From Kiritimatiellia bacterium (GTDB taxonomy: Bacteria; Verrucomicrobiota; Kiritimatiellia; UBA8416; JABMPJ01), in assembly GCA_030745755.1 (NCBI GenBank), contig JASLOA010000045.1:62001-126000 (forward strand): a stretch of DNA of 64,000 nucleotides, written 5' to 3'. A program made the position numbers and the translations under genes. The notes under the pieces are model-generated. The model was not told the DNA's origin. It saw nothing but the letters and a program-made list of their open reading frames with translations, and made no database searches. Positions 52,784 to 61,372 of this stretch are shown piece after piece. Position 1 is the first letter of the stretch. The number at the start of each line of letters is the position of its first letter.

Positions 52784-54004
52784 ATGGTTCTGTTTGTTAT
52801 AGCTAGTGCCGCAGTCTTCACGGGCGTGATTGTGCTGCTGGTGATCCTGCTCTCCGCTATCTCGGCCAAGCTGTCCCCGGGCGGCGAGGTGACGATTGAC
52901 GTCAACGACGGCAAGAAGAGTGTCACCACTGAGCCGGGGCAATCGCTCCTCTCCGCACTGGCCGGAGCCCACGTCTTTGTCCCGTCAGCCTGCGGTGGCG
53001 GCGGCACCTGCGGCATGTGCACGTGCAAGGTGAAAAGCGGTGGCGGCGATATCCTGGCCACCGAACTCGGTTTCATCAAGAAGCCGGACCGGCGCGAAGG
53101 CATGCGCCTCGCCTGCCAGGTCAAGCTGCGCGAGGATACGGAGATCGAAGTTCCCGAGGAGGTCCTCGACGTCAAGAAGTGGGAGTGCACCGTCGCCTCC
53201 AACGACAATGTCGCTACGTTCATCAAGGAGTTCGTCGTGACGCTGCCCAAGGGTGAGAACCTCGACTTCCAGGCCGGCGGCTATATCCAGATCGATATTC
53301 CACCGTACAAGCTGGGCTTTACGGAGTTTGATGTGGGTGAGGAGTATCGTGGCGACTGGGACCATTTCAAGTTCTTTGATCTGCATGCAGAGAACGATGA
53401 CGAGTGCTTCCGGGCCTACTCCATGGCCAACCATCCGGCCGAAGGCAATCGCGTCATGCTAAACGTCCGTATTGCCACCCCACCCCGCGGCATGGATGTG
53501 CCCCCCGGCATCGCCTCATCCTACATCTTCAACTGCAAGCCCGGCGACAAGGTGATGGTCAGCGGTCCCTACGGCGAATTCTTCATGAAAGACACCGACC
53601 GTGAGATTGTATTCGTCGGAGGCGGCGCCGGCATGGCGCCGATGCGCAGCCACATCTTCGATCTATTCCACACCCGTAAGACCGCTCGCAAAGCCAGCTT
53701 CTGGTACGGCGCACGCTCCAAGCGCGAGATTTTCTACGAAGACGAGTTTCGGGACATTGAAGAGGATTTCGACAACTTCAGCTTCAACATAGCGCTCAGT
53801 GAACCACAGCCGGAAGATGAGTGGACCGGATACGTTGGGTTCATTCACCAGGTCCTACTGGACAACTACCTAGACCACCACAAAGATCCCACCGAGATCG
53901 AATACTACCTGTGTGGCCCGCCACTCATGCTCAGCGCAATGCAGAAGATGCTGTATGATCTGGGCGTCGAGGAAGACATGATCGCGTACGACGACTTTGG
54001 CTGA
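52784..54004 (+). CDS. nqrF: Na+-translocating NADH-quinone reductase subunit F
   Basis: The 406-aa subunit has an N-terminal anchor helix and a plant-type [2Fe-2S] ferredoxin domain with ACGGGGTCGMC near residue 70 plus a later Cys in MRLACQV. An FAD domain follows (RAYSMANHP), then an NADH-binding domain (GGGAGMAPMRSH, YLCGPPLM). It takes electrons from NADH and passes them into the complex. It closes the operon. Confidence 0.96.
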   Translation: MVLFVIASAAVFTGVIVLLVILLSAISAKLSPGGEVTIDVNDGKKSVTTEPGQSLLSALAGAHVFVPSACGGGGTCGMCTCKVKSGGGDILATELGFIKKPDRREGMRLACQVKLREDTEIEVPEEVLDVKKWECTVASNDNVATFIKEFVVTLPKGENLDFQAGGYIQIDIPPYKLGFTEFDVGEEYRGDWDHFKFFDLHAENDDECFRAYSMANHPAEGNRVMLNVRIATPPRGMDVPPGIASSYIFNCKPGDKVMVSGPYGEFFMKDTDREIVFVGGGAGMAPMRSHIFDLFHTRKTARKASFWYGARSKREIFYEDEFRDIEEDFDNFSFNIALSEPQPEDEWTGYVGFIHQVLLDNYLDHHKDPTEIEYYLCGPPLMLSAMQKMLYDLGVEEDMIAYDDFG

Positions 54005-54021
54005 GTTAAGGGCCCTAAGCT

Positions 54022-54276
54022 TCAGGATTTGGAACTGAAGCGCCCCATCGTCCCGGCAATCGAAGGACCCGACAGGCCGGTGGTATCATCTTCATTACAG
54101 ATATTGAGTTCTTTCTTCGAGCAGGCGTCACAGCCGATGGGAGCATCGCCAGGAGCCGAATGTCCACCGCAGCCGCCACGCATAACTTTGCCGCGAAGCA
54201 TGAGTCCGACCGACATGGCGACCACAGCGAGGCCGATGATCACGGCGGCACAAGCGATTGCCATAACGGTTTGCAT
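54022..54276 (-). CDS. nqrM: NqrM, iron-delivery maturation factor for Na+-NQR
   Basis: The 84-aa protein starts MQTVMAIACAAVIIGLAVVAMSVGLMLRG with one membrane helix, then GGCGGHSA...GCDACSKKE, the NqrM pattern of helix, G-C-G-G and clustered cysteines. NqrM supplies iron for the NqrD/E centre. Here the gene lies on the opposite strand, converging on nqrF with 17 bases between stops, instead of following it in the operon. The longer 120-aa frame adds a non-family N-terminus. The C-terminal tail after the cysteines is longer than usual. Confidence 0.85.
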   Translation of the reverse strand: MQTVMAIACAAVIIGLAVVAMSVGLMLRGKVMRGGCGGHSAPGDAPIGCDACSKKELNICNEDDTTGLSGPSIAGTMGRFSSKS

Positions 54277-54313
54277 GGGGTAACCTACTAGTAGCTGATC
54301 AAGGGAGAAGAGT

Positions 54314-54769
54314 ATGAAAGTAGCACAAGACCTGATCAAAGACAAGGATCGTGAGGTGGTGAGCGTTCCTACCGTCACAACCATCGCCGAGGCCGTTGCA
54401 CTTATGGATCGCGAGAATGTCGGCTGCGTGCTCGTGACCGAAGACGGAGCGATCGTGGGAATCTGGACCGAGCGTGACCTGGCGCGCGATGTGGCCGGTG
54501 ATGGTTTTGATATTCATTCTGCCCAGATCGGGTCCTACATGAGTCACCCCCTCATCACGTGTGAGTGGAGTGATTCGGTTTATAGCCTGATGGACAAGTT
54601 TCTCGGTCTGCGGATCCGTCACCTCGTGGTGGTCAGGGAGGGCCGGCACATTGGGCTCATTTCCGCAGGTGATGTGATGCGGGCTACCGTTCACGAGAAA
54701 GACCGCGAGCTGGCCGAGGCCAATGCCAACATGAGCTGGCACTACTACGAAGAGTGGAAGCACAAGTAG
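54314..54769 (+). CDS. CBS-domain pair protein
   Basis: The 151-aa protein consists of two CBS motifs: VVSVPTVTTIAEAVALMDRENVGCVLVTEDG..VGIWTERDLARDV and MSHPLITCEWSDSVYSLMDKFLGLRIRHLVVVREGRHIGLISAGDVM. A short helical C-terminus follows. Such stand-alone pairs bind adenine nucleotides and regulate partners; the partner is unknown. AAGGGAGAAG precedes the ATG. It is followed 13 bases later by a prenyl synthase gene. Confidence 0.92.
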   Translation: MKVAQDLIKDKDREVVSVPTVTTIAEAVALMDRENVGCVLVTEDGAIVGIWTERDLARDVAGDGFDIHSAQIGSYMSHPLITCEWSDSVYSLMDKFLGLRIRHLVVVREGRHIGLISAGDVMRATVHEKDRELAEANANMSWHYYEEWKHK

Positions 54770-54782
54770 GGAACAGACACCG

Positions 54783-55661
54783 GTGGCAAAACACGACACA
54801 GCACAGATTCGCGAGGCCATCACAGAGGCCTTGAAGCAGACCTCGGTGCGCGAGGAATTCGAGCGCTTTGGCGCCTCCGTGGATGGAGGCAAGATGCTCC
54901 GTGGCCGGCTCGTGCTCCGGGTTGGCTCCTCCAACGGAACCGCAGACCCATCCCTTTCCCGCCTCGCAGCCGCGGTCGAACTTCTGCACGGGGCCAGCCT
55001 CCTGCACGACGACGTCGTGGATGGTGGCACCGAACGCCGCCATGCCCCCGCGCTATGGGTCTCCGAAGGCACCAGGGCAGCCGTGTTGATCGGTGATCTC
55101 ATGCTGAGTGTGGCACTCACCCTCGTCGAGAAGGCGGGGGCGCAACACCTCTCGGTCCTGATGCGGGCGCTTCGCGAAATGTGCGATTCAGAAGCCGAGC
55201 AGGAGTTTTCCCGGAACGCGCACCTCGACTCCTGGGAAGATTGTGTTCGGATCGCGAGGCACAAGACCGGGTCGCTCTTCGGATTTGCAGCCGTCTGCGC
55301 CGCCGGGACCGACACCGCGCTGGCCGAGGCCCTCCAACGTGCCGGGCGCGATCTCGGGACCGCTTACCAGCTTGCCGACGACATGCTTGACGCCCAGGCC
55401 GACCCGACAGTGGCCGGAAAGAGCCTCGGCACGGATGCCGCCACGGGAAAACTCACCGCTGTGGGCGCTTCTGCGGTCGAGGGGATCGATCCCGCGATAG
55501 TGATTGCAGGATTTCTGGATTCCGCTGAAGCCAACCTGGCCGACTGGCCGGAGGTCCAGGCACGCTGGCGTGACTATGTAAACACGATGATTCAGCCCCT
55601 GATCGACCAGTTCACATCCGTGCAGACTCTGACTGCCGGCACAGCGGCGGCGGCAAGGTAA
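54783..55661 (+). CDS. Polyprenyl diphosphate synthase family protein
   Basis: The 292-aa protein has both Asp-rich motifs of trans-prenyl synthases: LLHDDVVDGGTERR (first DDxxD, near residue 75-85) and QLADDMLDAQ (second DDxxD, near 197). It also has GKMLRGRLVL for substrate binding and HKTGSLFGFAA. It likely makes the long side chain of a quinone, serving as electron acceptor for Nqr and GlpD, but product length cannot be read. The start is GTG. It overlaps ispH tail-to-tail by 50 bases. Confidence 0.88.
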   Translation: MAKHDTAQIREAITEALKQTSVREEFERFGASVDGGKMLRGRLVLRVGSSNGTADPSLSRLAAAVELLHGASLLHDDVVDGGTERRHAPALWVSEGTRAAVLIGDLMLSVALTLVEKAGAQHLSVLMRALREMCDSEAEQEFSRNAHLDSWEDCVRIARHKTGSLFGFAAVCAAGTDTALAEALQRAGRDLGTAYQLADDMLDAQADPTVAGKSLGTDAATGKLTAVGASAVEGIDPAIVIAGFLDSAEANLADWPEVQARWRDYVNTMIQPLIDQFTSVQTLTAGTAAAAR

Positions 55662-56583
55662 ACGTCACCGATTCCTCGGCTACGGGCGGGAGACTCGTGG
55701 GCTCGAAACCCCGTCCGGCGAGCGCGGCCATGACCGCATCCAGGAACGATTCCGGCGTGGAAGCTCCTGCCGTCACCCCTACCCGCTTCACGCCGGCAAA
55801 ATCGACCTTTTCCAGGCTGTCCATATCAGGTAACAGCTCGGCTATCGTTCCGGCCTTCCGTGCTACTTCCACCAGCCGGTTCGTATTGGCGCTGTTGCGG
55901 GCACCCAACACGAGTACCCGTTCGACCTTCTCGGACAGTTGTCGCACGGCTTCCTGTCGGTTGGTCGTCGCGTAGCAGATATCACTATTGGGCGGCGTCT
56001 TGAGACCGGGGAAACGATGCCGCAATGCGCCAAGCACTTCGCCGGCTTCCGCCTGGCTCAGTGTCGTCTGCATCACAACGGCCACCCGCAATGGGTCGGC
56101 CACATCCACCGTACGGGCCTCGCCAGGATCTTCGACCACGACGACATGCTCCGGCGCTTCACCGGCCACACCCACGACCTCCTCGTGCCCGCGCTTGCCG
56201 ATCAGCACGATCGTGTACCCATCCTGGGCAAAACGCTTCACCTCAGCATGCACCTTGGCCACAAACGGACACGTGGCATCAATCACCGTCAAACCACGCT
56301 GCTGCGCATCCGCCCTGAGCTGCGGTGTTACGCCGTGAGCACTGAAGAGAACGACACCACCCGAGGGCACCTCGTCAAGATCGTGCACAAAGACGACGCC
56401 CTTCGCGCTGAGACGGTCAACCACCTGCCGGTTATGCACAATCTCGTGAAAACAGTAGATCGGCGTCGGAAATCTCAGAAGAGCGGCCTCAACCGCATCC
56501 ACAGCACGGCGCACCCCCGCGCAAAACCCGCGCGGAAACGCCACCATGGCCTGTTGGGTCGACATACGATCAGCTGCATTCAT
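55612..56583 (-). CDS. ispH: 4-hydroxy-3-methylbut-2-enyl diphosphate reductase
   Basis: IspH catalyses the last step of the MEP isoprenoid pathway with a [4Fe-4S] cluster. The three ligand cysteines are seen in RGFCAGV, DATCPFV and SDICYATTNRQ, with HEIVHN and FSAHGV between. About 323 aa. Candidate starts are ATG 56583, a GTG at 56610 or ATG 56565; none has a clear ribosome binding site. The 3' end overlaps that of the prenyl synthase gene, placing two isoprenoid genes convergently. Confidence 0.93.
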   Translation of the reverse strand: MNAADRMSTQQAMVAFPRGFCAGVRRAVDAVEAALLRFPTPIYCFHEIVHNRQVVDRLSAKGVVFVHDLDEVPSGGVVLFSAHGVTPQLRADAQQRGLTVIDATCPFVAKVHAEVKRFAQDGYTIVLIGKRGHEEVVGVAGEAPEHVVVVEDPGEARTVDVADPLRVAVVMQTTLSQAEAGEVLGALRHRFPGLKTPPNSDICYATTNRQEAVRQLSEKVERVLVLGARNSANTNRLVEVARKAGTIAELLPDMDSLEKVDFAGVKRVGVTAGASTPESFLDAVMAALAGRGFEPTSLPPVAEESVTFTLPPPLCRQSESARM

Positions 56584-56638
56584 AGAGACAAGTCTACGTG
56601 CAAGTGGCACTGACGCGCAAGATGGGTTTGGAAAAGAG

Positions 56639-56662
56639 CAATTTGCGTCGTACGCAAATTGC
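56639..56662. repeat. Perfect palindrome upstream of ispH
   Basis: gcaatttgcg-tcgt-acgcaaattgc is a near-perfect inverted repeat with 10 bp arms, about 55 bases before the ispH start. It could be an operator or a transcription-stop hairpin. It is followed by 'ggggttaggcactagg' repeat words and another dispersed repeat (56738-56793). Confidence 0.5.
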
Positions 56663-56826
56663 AGGGGTTAGGCACTAGGAGGTCAGGCGCTAGCGGGAGA
56701 TGTTTGCCCTGGGCAATGCAATAGCGTCCCTGTAATAGGAGATTCCTTCGGCAAGCTCAAGACAGGCTCCTCGGCTACGCTCGGAATGACATTGCAGTTG
56801 TGCAAACGTATTTGAGAGACAGGACA

Positions 56827-58212
56827 CTAGAACTTTGCATTACCGGGCACGCGCGGACAGAGCACGACGTCACGAATGTTCTCCATCCCCGTCACGTACA
56901 TGAGCGTCCGTTCAAAGCCCAACCCAAATCCGGCGTGCGGCACGGACCCGAAGCGCCTCAGATCCAGGTACCACTTATACGACTCGAGATCCATCTGATG
57001 CTCCAGCATGCGAGCCTGAAGGATGTCCAGCCGGTGTTCTCGCTGAGAACCGCCGATCAACTCGCCCACGCGTGGCACCAACATATCGAAACAGGCGACA
57101 GTTCGGTCGTCGTCATTGCAGTACATATAGAACGGCTTGATTCGCTTTGGATAGTTAACCACGAAAGTCGGACGCTTAGTGATGTTCTCGCAGATAAAGC
57201 GTTCATGTTCCGTTTGCAGTGAACGCCCCCAATCGGTGGGAAACTCAAAGTCGCGCCCCGATTTCCGAAGCGCGTCAACGGCATCGGTATACTCCATGAC
57301 CGCAAAATCCGATTCGAGCACGGCACGAAGCTTATCCAGCAACCCTTTCTCAATGCGCTGATCAAAGAACTGCAAATCGCGCTCACAGCGGGTCAACAGG
57401 TTCTCGATCATGTACTTGGTGAACTCCTCGGCGAGGGCGATGTCGTCCTGCAAGTCGGCAAACGCAATCTCCGGCTCGATCATCCAGAACTCGGATGCGT
57501 GCCTGGCGGTATTGGAGTTCTCAGCTCGGAAGGTGGGCCCAAAGGTGTAGACCTTGGCCAGTGATGACGCCAGCAGTTCTCCCTCAAGCTGCCCGGAGAC
57601 CGTCAGAGAGCACTTCTCCCCAAAGAAGTCCTTCTGATAGTCTATCGCGTTGTCCTCACGTCTGGGTGGGGCGTCCATGTCCAGCGTGGTCACCTGGAAC
57701 ATCTCGCCGGCCCCTTCGCAATCACTGGTGGTCAGAATCGGTGTGTGGGCGTGTACGAAGCCCCGCTCATTGAAGAATGAGTGGACGATGAACGAGAGCT
57801 TCGATCGGACCCTGAAGAGCGCGCCCAAGCTGTTGGTACGTGGCCGCATGTGCGCGACCTCACGCAAGAACTCAAAGGAGGTGCCGGCTTTCTGCACGGG
57901 ACTCGAACTGTCGCATGTGCCGATCACGTCGACCTGCGTGGGCACGATCTCGATAGCCTGCCCTTTCGCGGGTGACTCCCTCAGAACACCGGTCACCAAC
58001 ATGCTGGCGCCCGTAATCTGCGCCGACACTTCATCACCGTTCTCAAGCGTGGGCTCGATGAGTACCTGGATGGAATCGAAACACGACCCGTCGTTCAGGT
58101 GCATAAAGCCTACAGTCTTGCTCCTGCGCAGCGACTTGATCCACCCCGCAACCGTTACCGTTTCGCCCGGTGTACCGCTGCTCAGCACCGTCCTGATCTC
58201 ATCACGCACCAT
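56827..58212 (-). CDS. asnS: Asparaginyl-tRNA synthetase
   Basis: From the ATG at 58212 (AAGAAGGG nine bases upstream) the protein has 461 aa. It begins with the OB-fold anticodon domain (VTVAGWIKSLRRSKTVGFMHLNDGS), then class II motif 2 FRAENSNTARHASEFWMIEPE and motif 3 GFGLGFERTLMYVTGMENIRDV. Asn-specific features include HTPILTTSDCEGAGEMF. It charges tRNA-Asn. The open frame extends upstream to 58476 into the tRNA-Pro gene, but that stretch has no family similarity. Confidence 0.96.
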   Translation of the reverse strand: MVRDEIRTVLSSGTPGETVTVAGWIKSLRRSKTVGFMHLNDGSCFDSIQVLIEPTLENGDEVSAQITGASMLVTGVLRESPAKGQAIEIVPTQVDVIGTCDSSSPVQKAGTSFEFLREVAHMRPRTNSLGALFRVRSKLSFIVHSFFNERGFVHAHTPILTTSDCEGAGEMFQVTTLDMDAPPRREDNAIDYQKDFFGEKCSLTVSGQLEGELLASSLAKVYTFGPTFRAENSNTARHASEFWMIEPEIAFADLQDDIALAEEFTKYMIENLLTRCERDLQFFDQRIEKGLLDKLRAVLESDFAVMEYTDAVDALRKSGRDFEFPTDWGRSLQTEHERFICENITKRPTFVVNYPKRIKPFYMYCNDDDRTVACFDMLVPRVGELIGGSQREHRLDILQARMLEHQMDLESYKWYLDLRRFGSVPHAGFGLGFERTLMYVTGMENIRDVVLCPRVPGNAKF

Positions 58213-58291
58213 GCATCCCATCCCTTCTTGCTCATCCGGGCCCCGCCAAGCATCCCGCAGGCAGGAAGCTAAGCGAGATCCCATGCACCAG

Positions 58292-60349
58292 TCAAGTGCG
58301 GGAGACATCGAGATCACCACGGAGACGTGTGGATCGTGCGGCTTCACGGCGTGCGGGACGACTTGACCTTGGTACGGCATCCTGATACCTTCCCTCGATC
58401 GTTCGCAAAGAAGGTAGAACAGTTTTGGGTCGTCGGGGCGTAGCGCAGCCTGGTAGCGCGTTTGACTGGGGGTCAAAAGGTCGGGAGTTCAAATCTCCCC
58501 GCCCCGACCATTTGAGATTTTTCGGCGAATTCGCCAGAATTCGCCATGGATTGGGAAATTCCACCTGAAGAACGGGTACTGGTCTGTCTGCCCATCTTGA
58601 CGAGGATTTTCTGACTGGCTTGTCGCGGCGAAGCTCTGCGGAGACGGAGAATTCCGCCGTCGCCGACTCGTGCGATTCGGCGACGGGAGACAGCGACTTG
58701 ACTGACGCCGCCGACGTGTCGGCGGCCATGCTCTTGACTTGGGCAGCGTTGGAAGTGACTGCGGGAGAAGCGAGTTTCGATTTTTCCGCCGATGATTCGG
58801 CGGACGATGAACCGGCTTTTCTCATCGGGGGACAGGGCGAATCTGAATCTGGTGCGATGGAGTCGCGTGCGGCAAAGCCGCCGCGACGAGATGAAGTTGC
58901 CGGACTCTTGTGCGCTTGTGGATGGGCACGTTCTTTGGAGGTTCGCGTACGCCGCTGCGCGGCGTTCTCACGGTGTGTTGGCTCGATCAAGAATAGGTTC
59001 GAGCCGATACGACGGTGAAAATCCCTCAACTCCTGCTCGGTTCCCGATAATGCCGTAGTTTCCGCGAGAATTGCGGCATTCAGGAAGTTCTCCATAGGTT
59101 CGAGCCACGCGCTACCCTCCTTCTCAATCCTGCGGATTCGCTCACGAATACCGGTCTTCTCCTGGAGTAGTTCCTCCTTCTTGTGGGCATAGTCGGTCTG
59201 CTCGACAGTGCCGTCTATGTACACATCGAGTAGGCGGGCCAGGCGGGATTCAGTCTTGCCGAGTCTCGTTTTCTCGTCGGCCAGACGCTCCGCGCGGCAG
59301 TCGGACTCCGTTTTCCGCCACTTGTCAAGTTCGAGCAACATCAAGGAGCCTGGTTCTGCGGGGATCGCTATTCGGGCGGTGACAGCTCGGAGTTCATCGG
59401 TGAGGGCTTCCCCACGGATGAACCGTTTCTGTGAGCACGGCCCGAGCTTTCGAGTACAGCGGTAGTAGTGGTGTCCCTTCTGGCGCTCACCGGTGATGGC
59501 CGCACCACATTCGCCGCACTGGATGAAACCAAGGTAAGGCAGGGGCTCGCGGCGTGGCCGGTGCGGGTGTCCGCGTCGGGCCATGACGTTCTGGACCTCG
59601 TCAAACAGCGCTTTGCTCACGATGGGCGGGTGTGAACCTTCATGGGTTTCCCCTGCGAACTTGAAAAGACCGATGTAGAACGGGTGCGCAAGGAGACGGG
59701 GAAGCATACTTCGGGCAAGCGGTTTCTCCTTGTGGCTCGTTAGTCCCCAGCAGTTCACGAGTTCGTGCAGGGCGTCAAACGTGTATTGTCCCGTGGCGTA
59801 CGCCTCAAACATCCGCCGCACAAGTTCCGCCTTGTGCGGGTCAACGATGATCGAGCGCAATCTTGGCTCGTTCAAATACCCGACCGGCGGCTTGCCAGGG
59901 AACTCGCCCCGCCGCAGCTTCTGTCGCATGCCTCTGCGCACATTGACGCTGAGCGCGTCCGAGTAGTACTTGCTCTGCGAGAACGCAATGCTGAGGACGA
60001 ACTTACCTTGCGGAGTATCCTCAAACCAGAACGACGGAAACCGAAGCGCTGTCAGCTTGCCGGAATCCAGCAAGTTGATGACGTGGCCGCCGTCCGCCCA
60101 GTTCCGCGCGAGCCTGTCGGGATGCCACGAAAGCAAACCGGCCGCCTCGCCGTTCTCCATTCGGCTCATCATGTCGTTGAAGATTGGCCGCCCAGGCTCT
60201 TTCGCTGTGTGAGACTCTACGAACTCACGTACAACCGTAAGACCCTCGTTGGCTGCGTACTCCCTGAGTTCGGCGAGTTGCGCCTCAATCGAAAGCATCT
60301 GCCGTTCCTCGTCGTCTGTTGATTTTCTTGCATAGAGAAAGAATTTCAT
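58292..60349 (-). CDS. Large serine recombinase (integrase) of a tRNA-Pro-integrated element
   Basis: The 685-aa frame has a resolvase domain with nucleophile S10 (YARKSTDDEE), a recombinase domain (about 155-250, GKPPVGYLNEP, HPFYIGLFKFAG), a zinc ribbon (about 277-305, CGECGAAI..., YRCT, PCSQKRF), a coiled coil (about 345-420) and a long low-complexity region (about 450-600). The native end is near NPWRILANSPKNLKW. From about residue 613 onward the frame is the antisense of tRNA-Pro and the asnS upstream region (RGDLNSRPFDPQSNALPGC is antisense tRNA). The tail is therefore host-derived. It should catalyse integration and excision of the island. Confidence 0.9.
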   Translation of the reverse strand: MKFFLYARKSTDDEERQMLSIEAQLAELREYAANEGLTVVREFVESHTAKEPGRPIFNDMMSRMENGEAAGLLSWHPDRLARNWADGGHVINLLDSGKLTALRFPSFWFEDTPQGKFVLSIAFSQSKYYSDALSVNVRRGMRQKLRRGEFPGKPPVGYLNEPRLRSIIVDPHKAELVRRMFEAYATGQYTFDALHELVNCWGLTSHKEKPLARSMLPRLLAHPFYIGLFKFAGETHEGSHPPIVSKALFDEVQNVMARRGHPHRPRREPLPYLGFIQCGECGAAITGERQKGHHYYRCTRKLGPCSQKRFIRGEALTDELRAVTARIAIPAEPGSLMLLELDKWRKTESDCRAERLADEKTRLGKTESRLARLLDVYIDGTVEQTDYAHKKEELLQEKTGIRERIRRIEKEGSAWLEPMENFLNAAILAETTALSGTEQELRDFHRRIGSNLFLIEPTHRENAAQRRTRTSKERAHPQAHKSPATSSRRGGFAARDSIAPDSDSPCPPMRKAGSSSAESSAEKSKLASPAVTSNAAQVKSMAADTSAASVKSLSPVAESHESATAEFSVSAELRRDKPVRKSSSRWADRPVPVLQVEFPNPWRILANSPKNLKWSGRGDLNSRPFDPQSNALPGCATPRRPKTVLPSLRTIEGRYQDAVPRSSRPARREAARSTRLRGDLDVSRT
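58434..58510 (+). tRNA. tRNA-Pro (anticodon GGG), integration site of the adjacent element
   Basis: Acceptor CGGGGCG pairs with CGCCCCG. The anticodon arm is TTTGA-CTGGGGG-TCAAA, with anticodon GGG. The T-arm is GGGAG-TTCAAAT-CTCCC. Discriminator A is at 58507 and CCA is encoded at 58508-58510. The serine recombinase gene lies immediately downstream and antisense, and its reading frame runs through the tRNA, as expected when an element integrates at a tRNA 3' end. Confidence 0.97.
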
Positions 60350-60369
60350 CTCGACCTCCTACTCGTGTC

Positions 60370-60410
60370 CACCTATATAGGGTGTGGACATCATGACACC
60401 TATATGGTGT
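60370..60410. promoter_or_regulatory. Two palindromic operator-like boxes between recombinase and XRE genes
   Basis: CACCTATATAGGGTG (60370-60384) and ACACCTATATGGTGT (60396-60410) are two similar 15-base palindromes whose centres are 26 bases apart. They lie between the divergent recombinase gene (start 60349) and the XRE gene (start near 60409-60421). Paired sites of this kind are typical targets of small controller-type XRE repressors. Confidence 0.65.
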
Positions 60411-60657
60411 GCTTGCGAGTGTGAAGTCGACAAATGGAATTCCGAAACACCGCAAGCGCTTTGGCGATTCAATCCGGCAGCGTCGCACCGCCTTGGGGCT
60501 TTCTCAAGAGCAGTTGGCCGAGGGTGTCGGATGTCACCGCAACTACATGGGGCGCATTGAGCGCGGAGAACAGAACATCACGCTAGATATGATGATTCGC
60601 CTTGCCGGCGCTGCTGGGTGTAGTGTGGAGGAGTTGGCCGCCGATGCAGGCGTGTAA
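60409..60657 (+). CDS. Small XRE-family regulator (controller-protein-like)
   Basis: The protein has at most 82 aa and is almost entirely a helix-turn-helix domain: FGDSIRQRRTALGLSQEQLAEGVGCHRNYMGRIERGEQNITLDMMIRLAGAAGCSVEEL. This resembles C (controller) proteins of restriction systems and small island repressors. The start is one of two GTG codons (60409 or 60421), as no ATG is in frame. It is divergent from the recombinase, with the palindromic boxes between or overlapping the start, and likely represses both directions. Confidence 0.85.
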   Translation: MLASVKSTNGIPKHRKRFGDSIRQRRTALGLSQEQLAEGVGCHRNYMGRIERGEQNITLDMMIRLAGAAGCSVEELAADAGV

Positions 60658-60707
60658 CGGATGTGTCCTAGATTGCTGATGAGCATGACGGGCAGAAGAG
60701 GCTACGA

Positions 60708-61340
60708 ATGCTGAAAGCAGTGGAAACTTTGATGCTGGCTGGAGATCGTTGGGACCAAGCCACGTTTGCCTATACCGCCTTCGCCTTGATTACACTTTTC
60801 CCGACCCTTCGCGCTGCTTTCAAGAAAGTACGTCTCCATACGAATGGCTGTTCCTTTAAGGACTCACTCCATTTTGGCGATGAAGAGAAGGTGCAACTGC
60901 AGCAACACTACTCGCGCATACACGGTACTCTCGTTTTCTGGAAAAACGCGGCTGAGAAGTACCGGAGCTTCCACTACTACTGCCTGCTTTGGACAATACC
61001 GATATCAGTGCTGATTCCTATCGTGACTCAAGCCATTAGCGATGGCAATGGTTCAAAGCTCTTTCTTACTGTTGTCTCATCGCACGCTGCAGTTCTGCTT
61101 GGATTGCACAAGGGGTTGAAGATTGAAAATAACTTCCAAGCATTCAGGCACGGGGAGTCAGAATTCTACGATCTCTATAGGCGTGTTCTTGATACTCCCG
61201 AAGAGTTCGGAGACTCAAAGAGGGAGCAGATGACAGCCTATTTCAAGCAAGCCGAACTGATTCGTCGGCATGTGCGAAATGCAGAAACAGACAATTTCCC
61301 CTCGTTGGAAGAAGCGACCGAGGAGGCGAAGAAGGACTAA
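60708..61340 (+). CDS. SLATT-like membrane protein, putative effector
   Basis: The 210-aa protein has a hydrophobic N-terminal segment (about 19-38), a helical linker, and a two-helix membrane hairpin (about 92-112 YCLLWTIPISVLIPIVTQAI and 117-136). A cytoplasmic helix of SLATT character follows (LHKGLKIENNFQAFRHGES EFYDLYRRVLD). SLATT proteins are predicted pore-forming effectors in nucleotide-signal or TIR/SLOG-linked defence systems. AGAGG precedes the ATG. The TIR gene starts 32 bases after its stop. The DNA is visibly more AT-rich than the flanking housekeeping genes, consistent with transfer. Confidence 0.65.
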   Translation: MLKAVETLMLAGDRWDQATFAYTAFALITLFPTLRAAFKKVRLHTNGCSFKDSLHFGDEEKVQLQQHYSRIHGTLVFWKNAAEKYRSFHYYCLLWTIPISVLIPIVTQAISDGNGSKLFLTVVSSHAAVLLGLHKGLKIENNFQAFRHGESEFYDLYRRVLDTPEEFGDSKREQMTAYFKQAELIRRHVRNAETDNFPSLEEATEEAKKD

Positions 61341-61372
61341 CGCTGTTCGTGCAGCATAGGGAGAATAGAAGA

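Noticed and set aside
58213-58476. N-terminal extension of asnS up to 58476
   Set aside because: The extension reads through tRNA-Pro and has no similarity to AsnRS; the ATG at 58212 with AAGAAGGG upstream is the real start.
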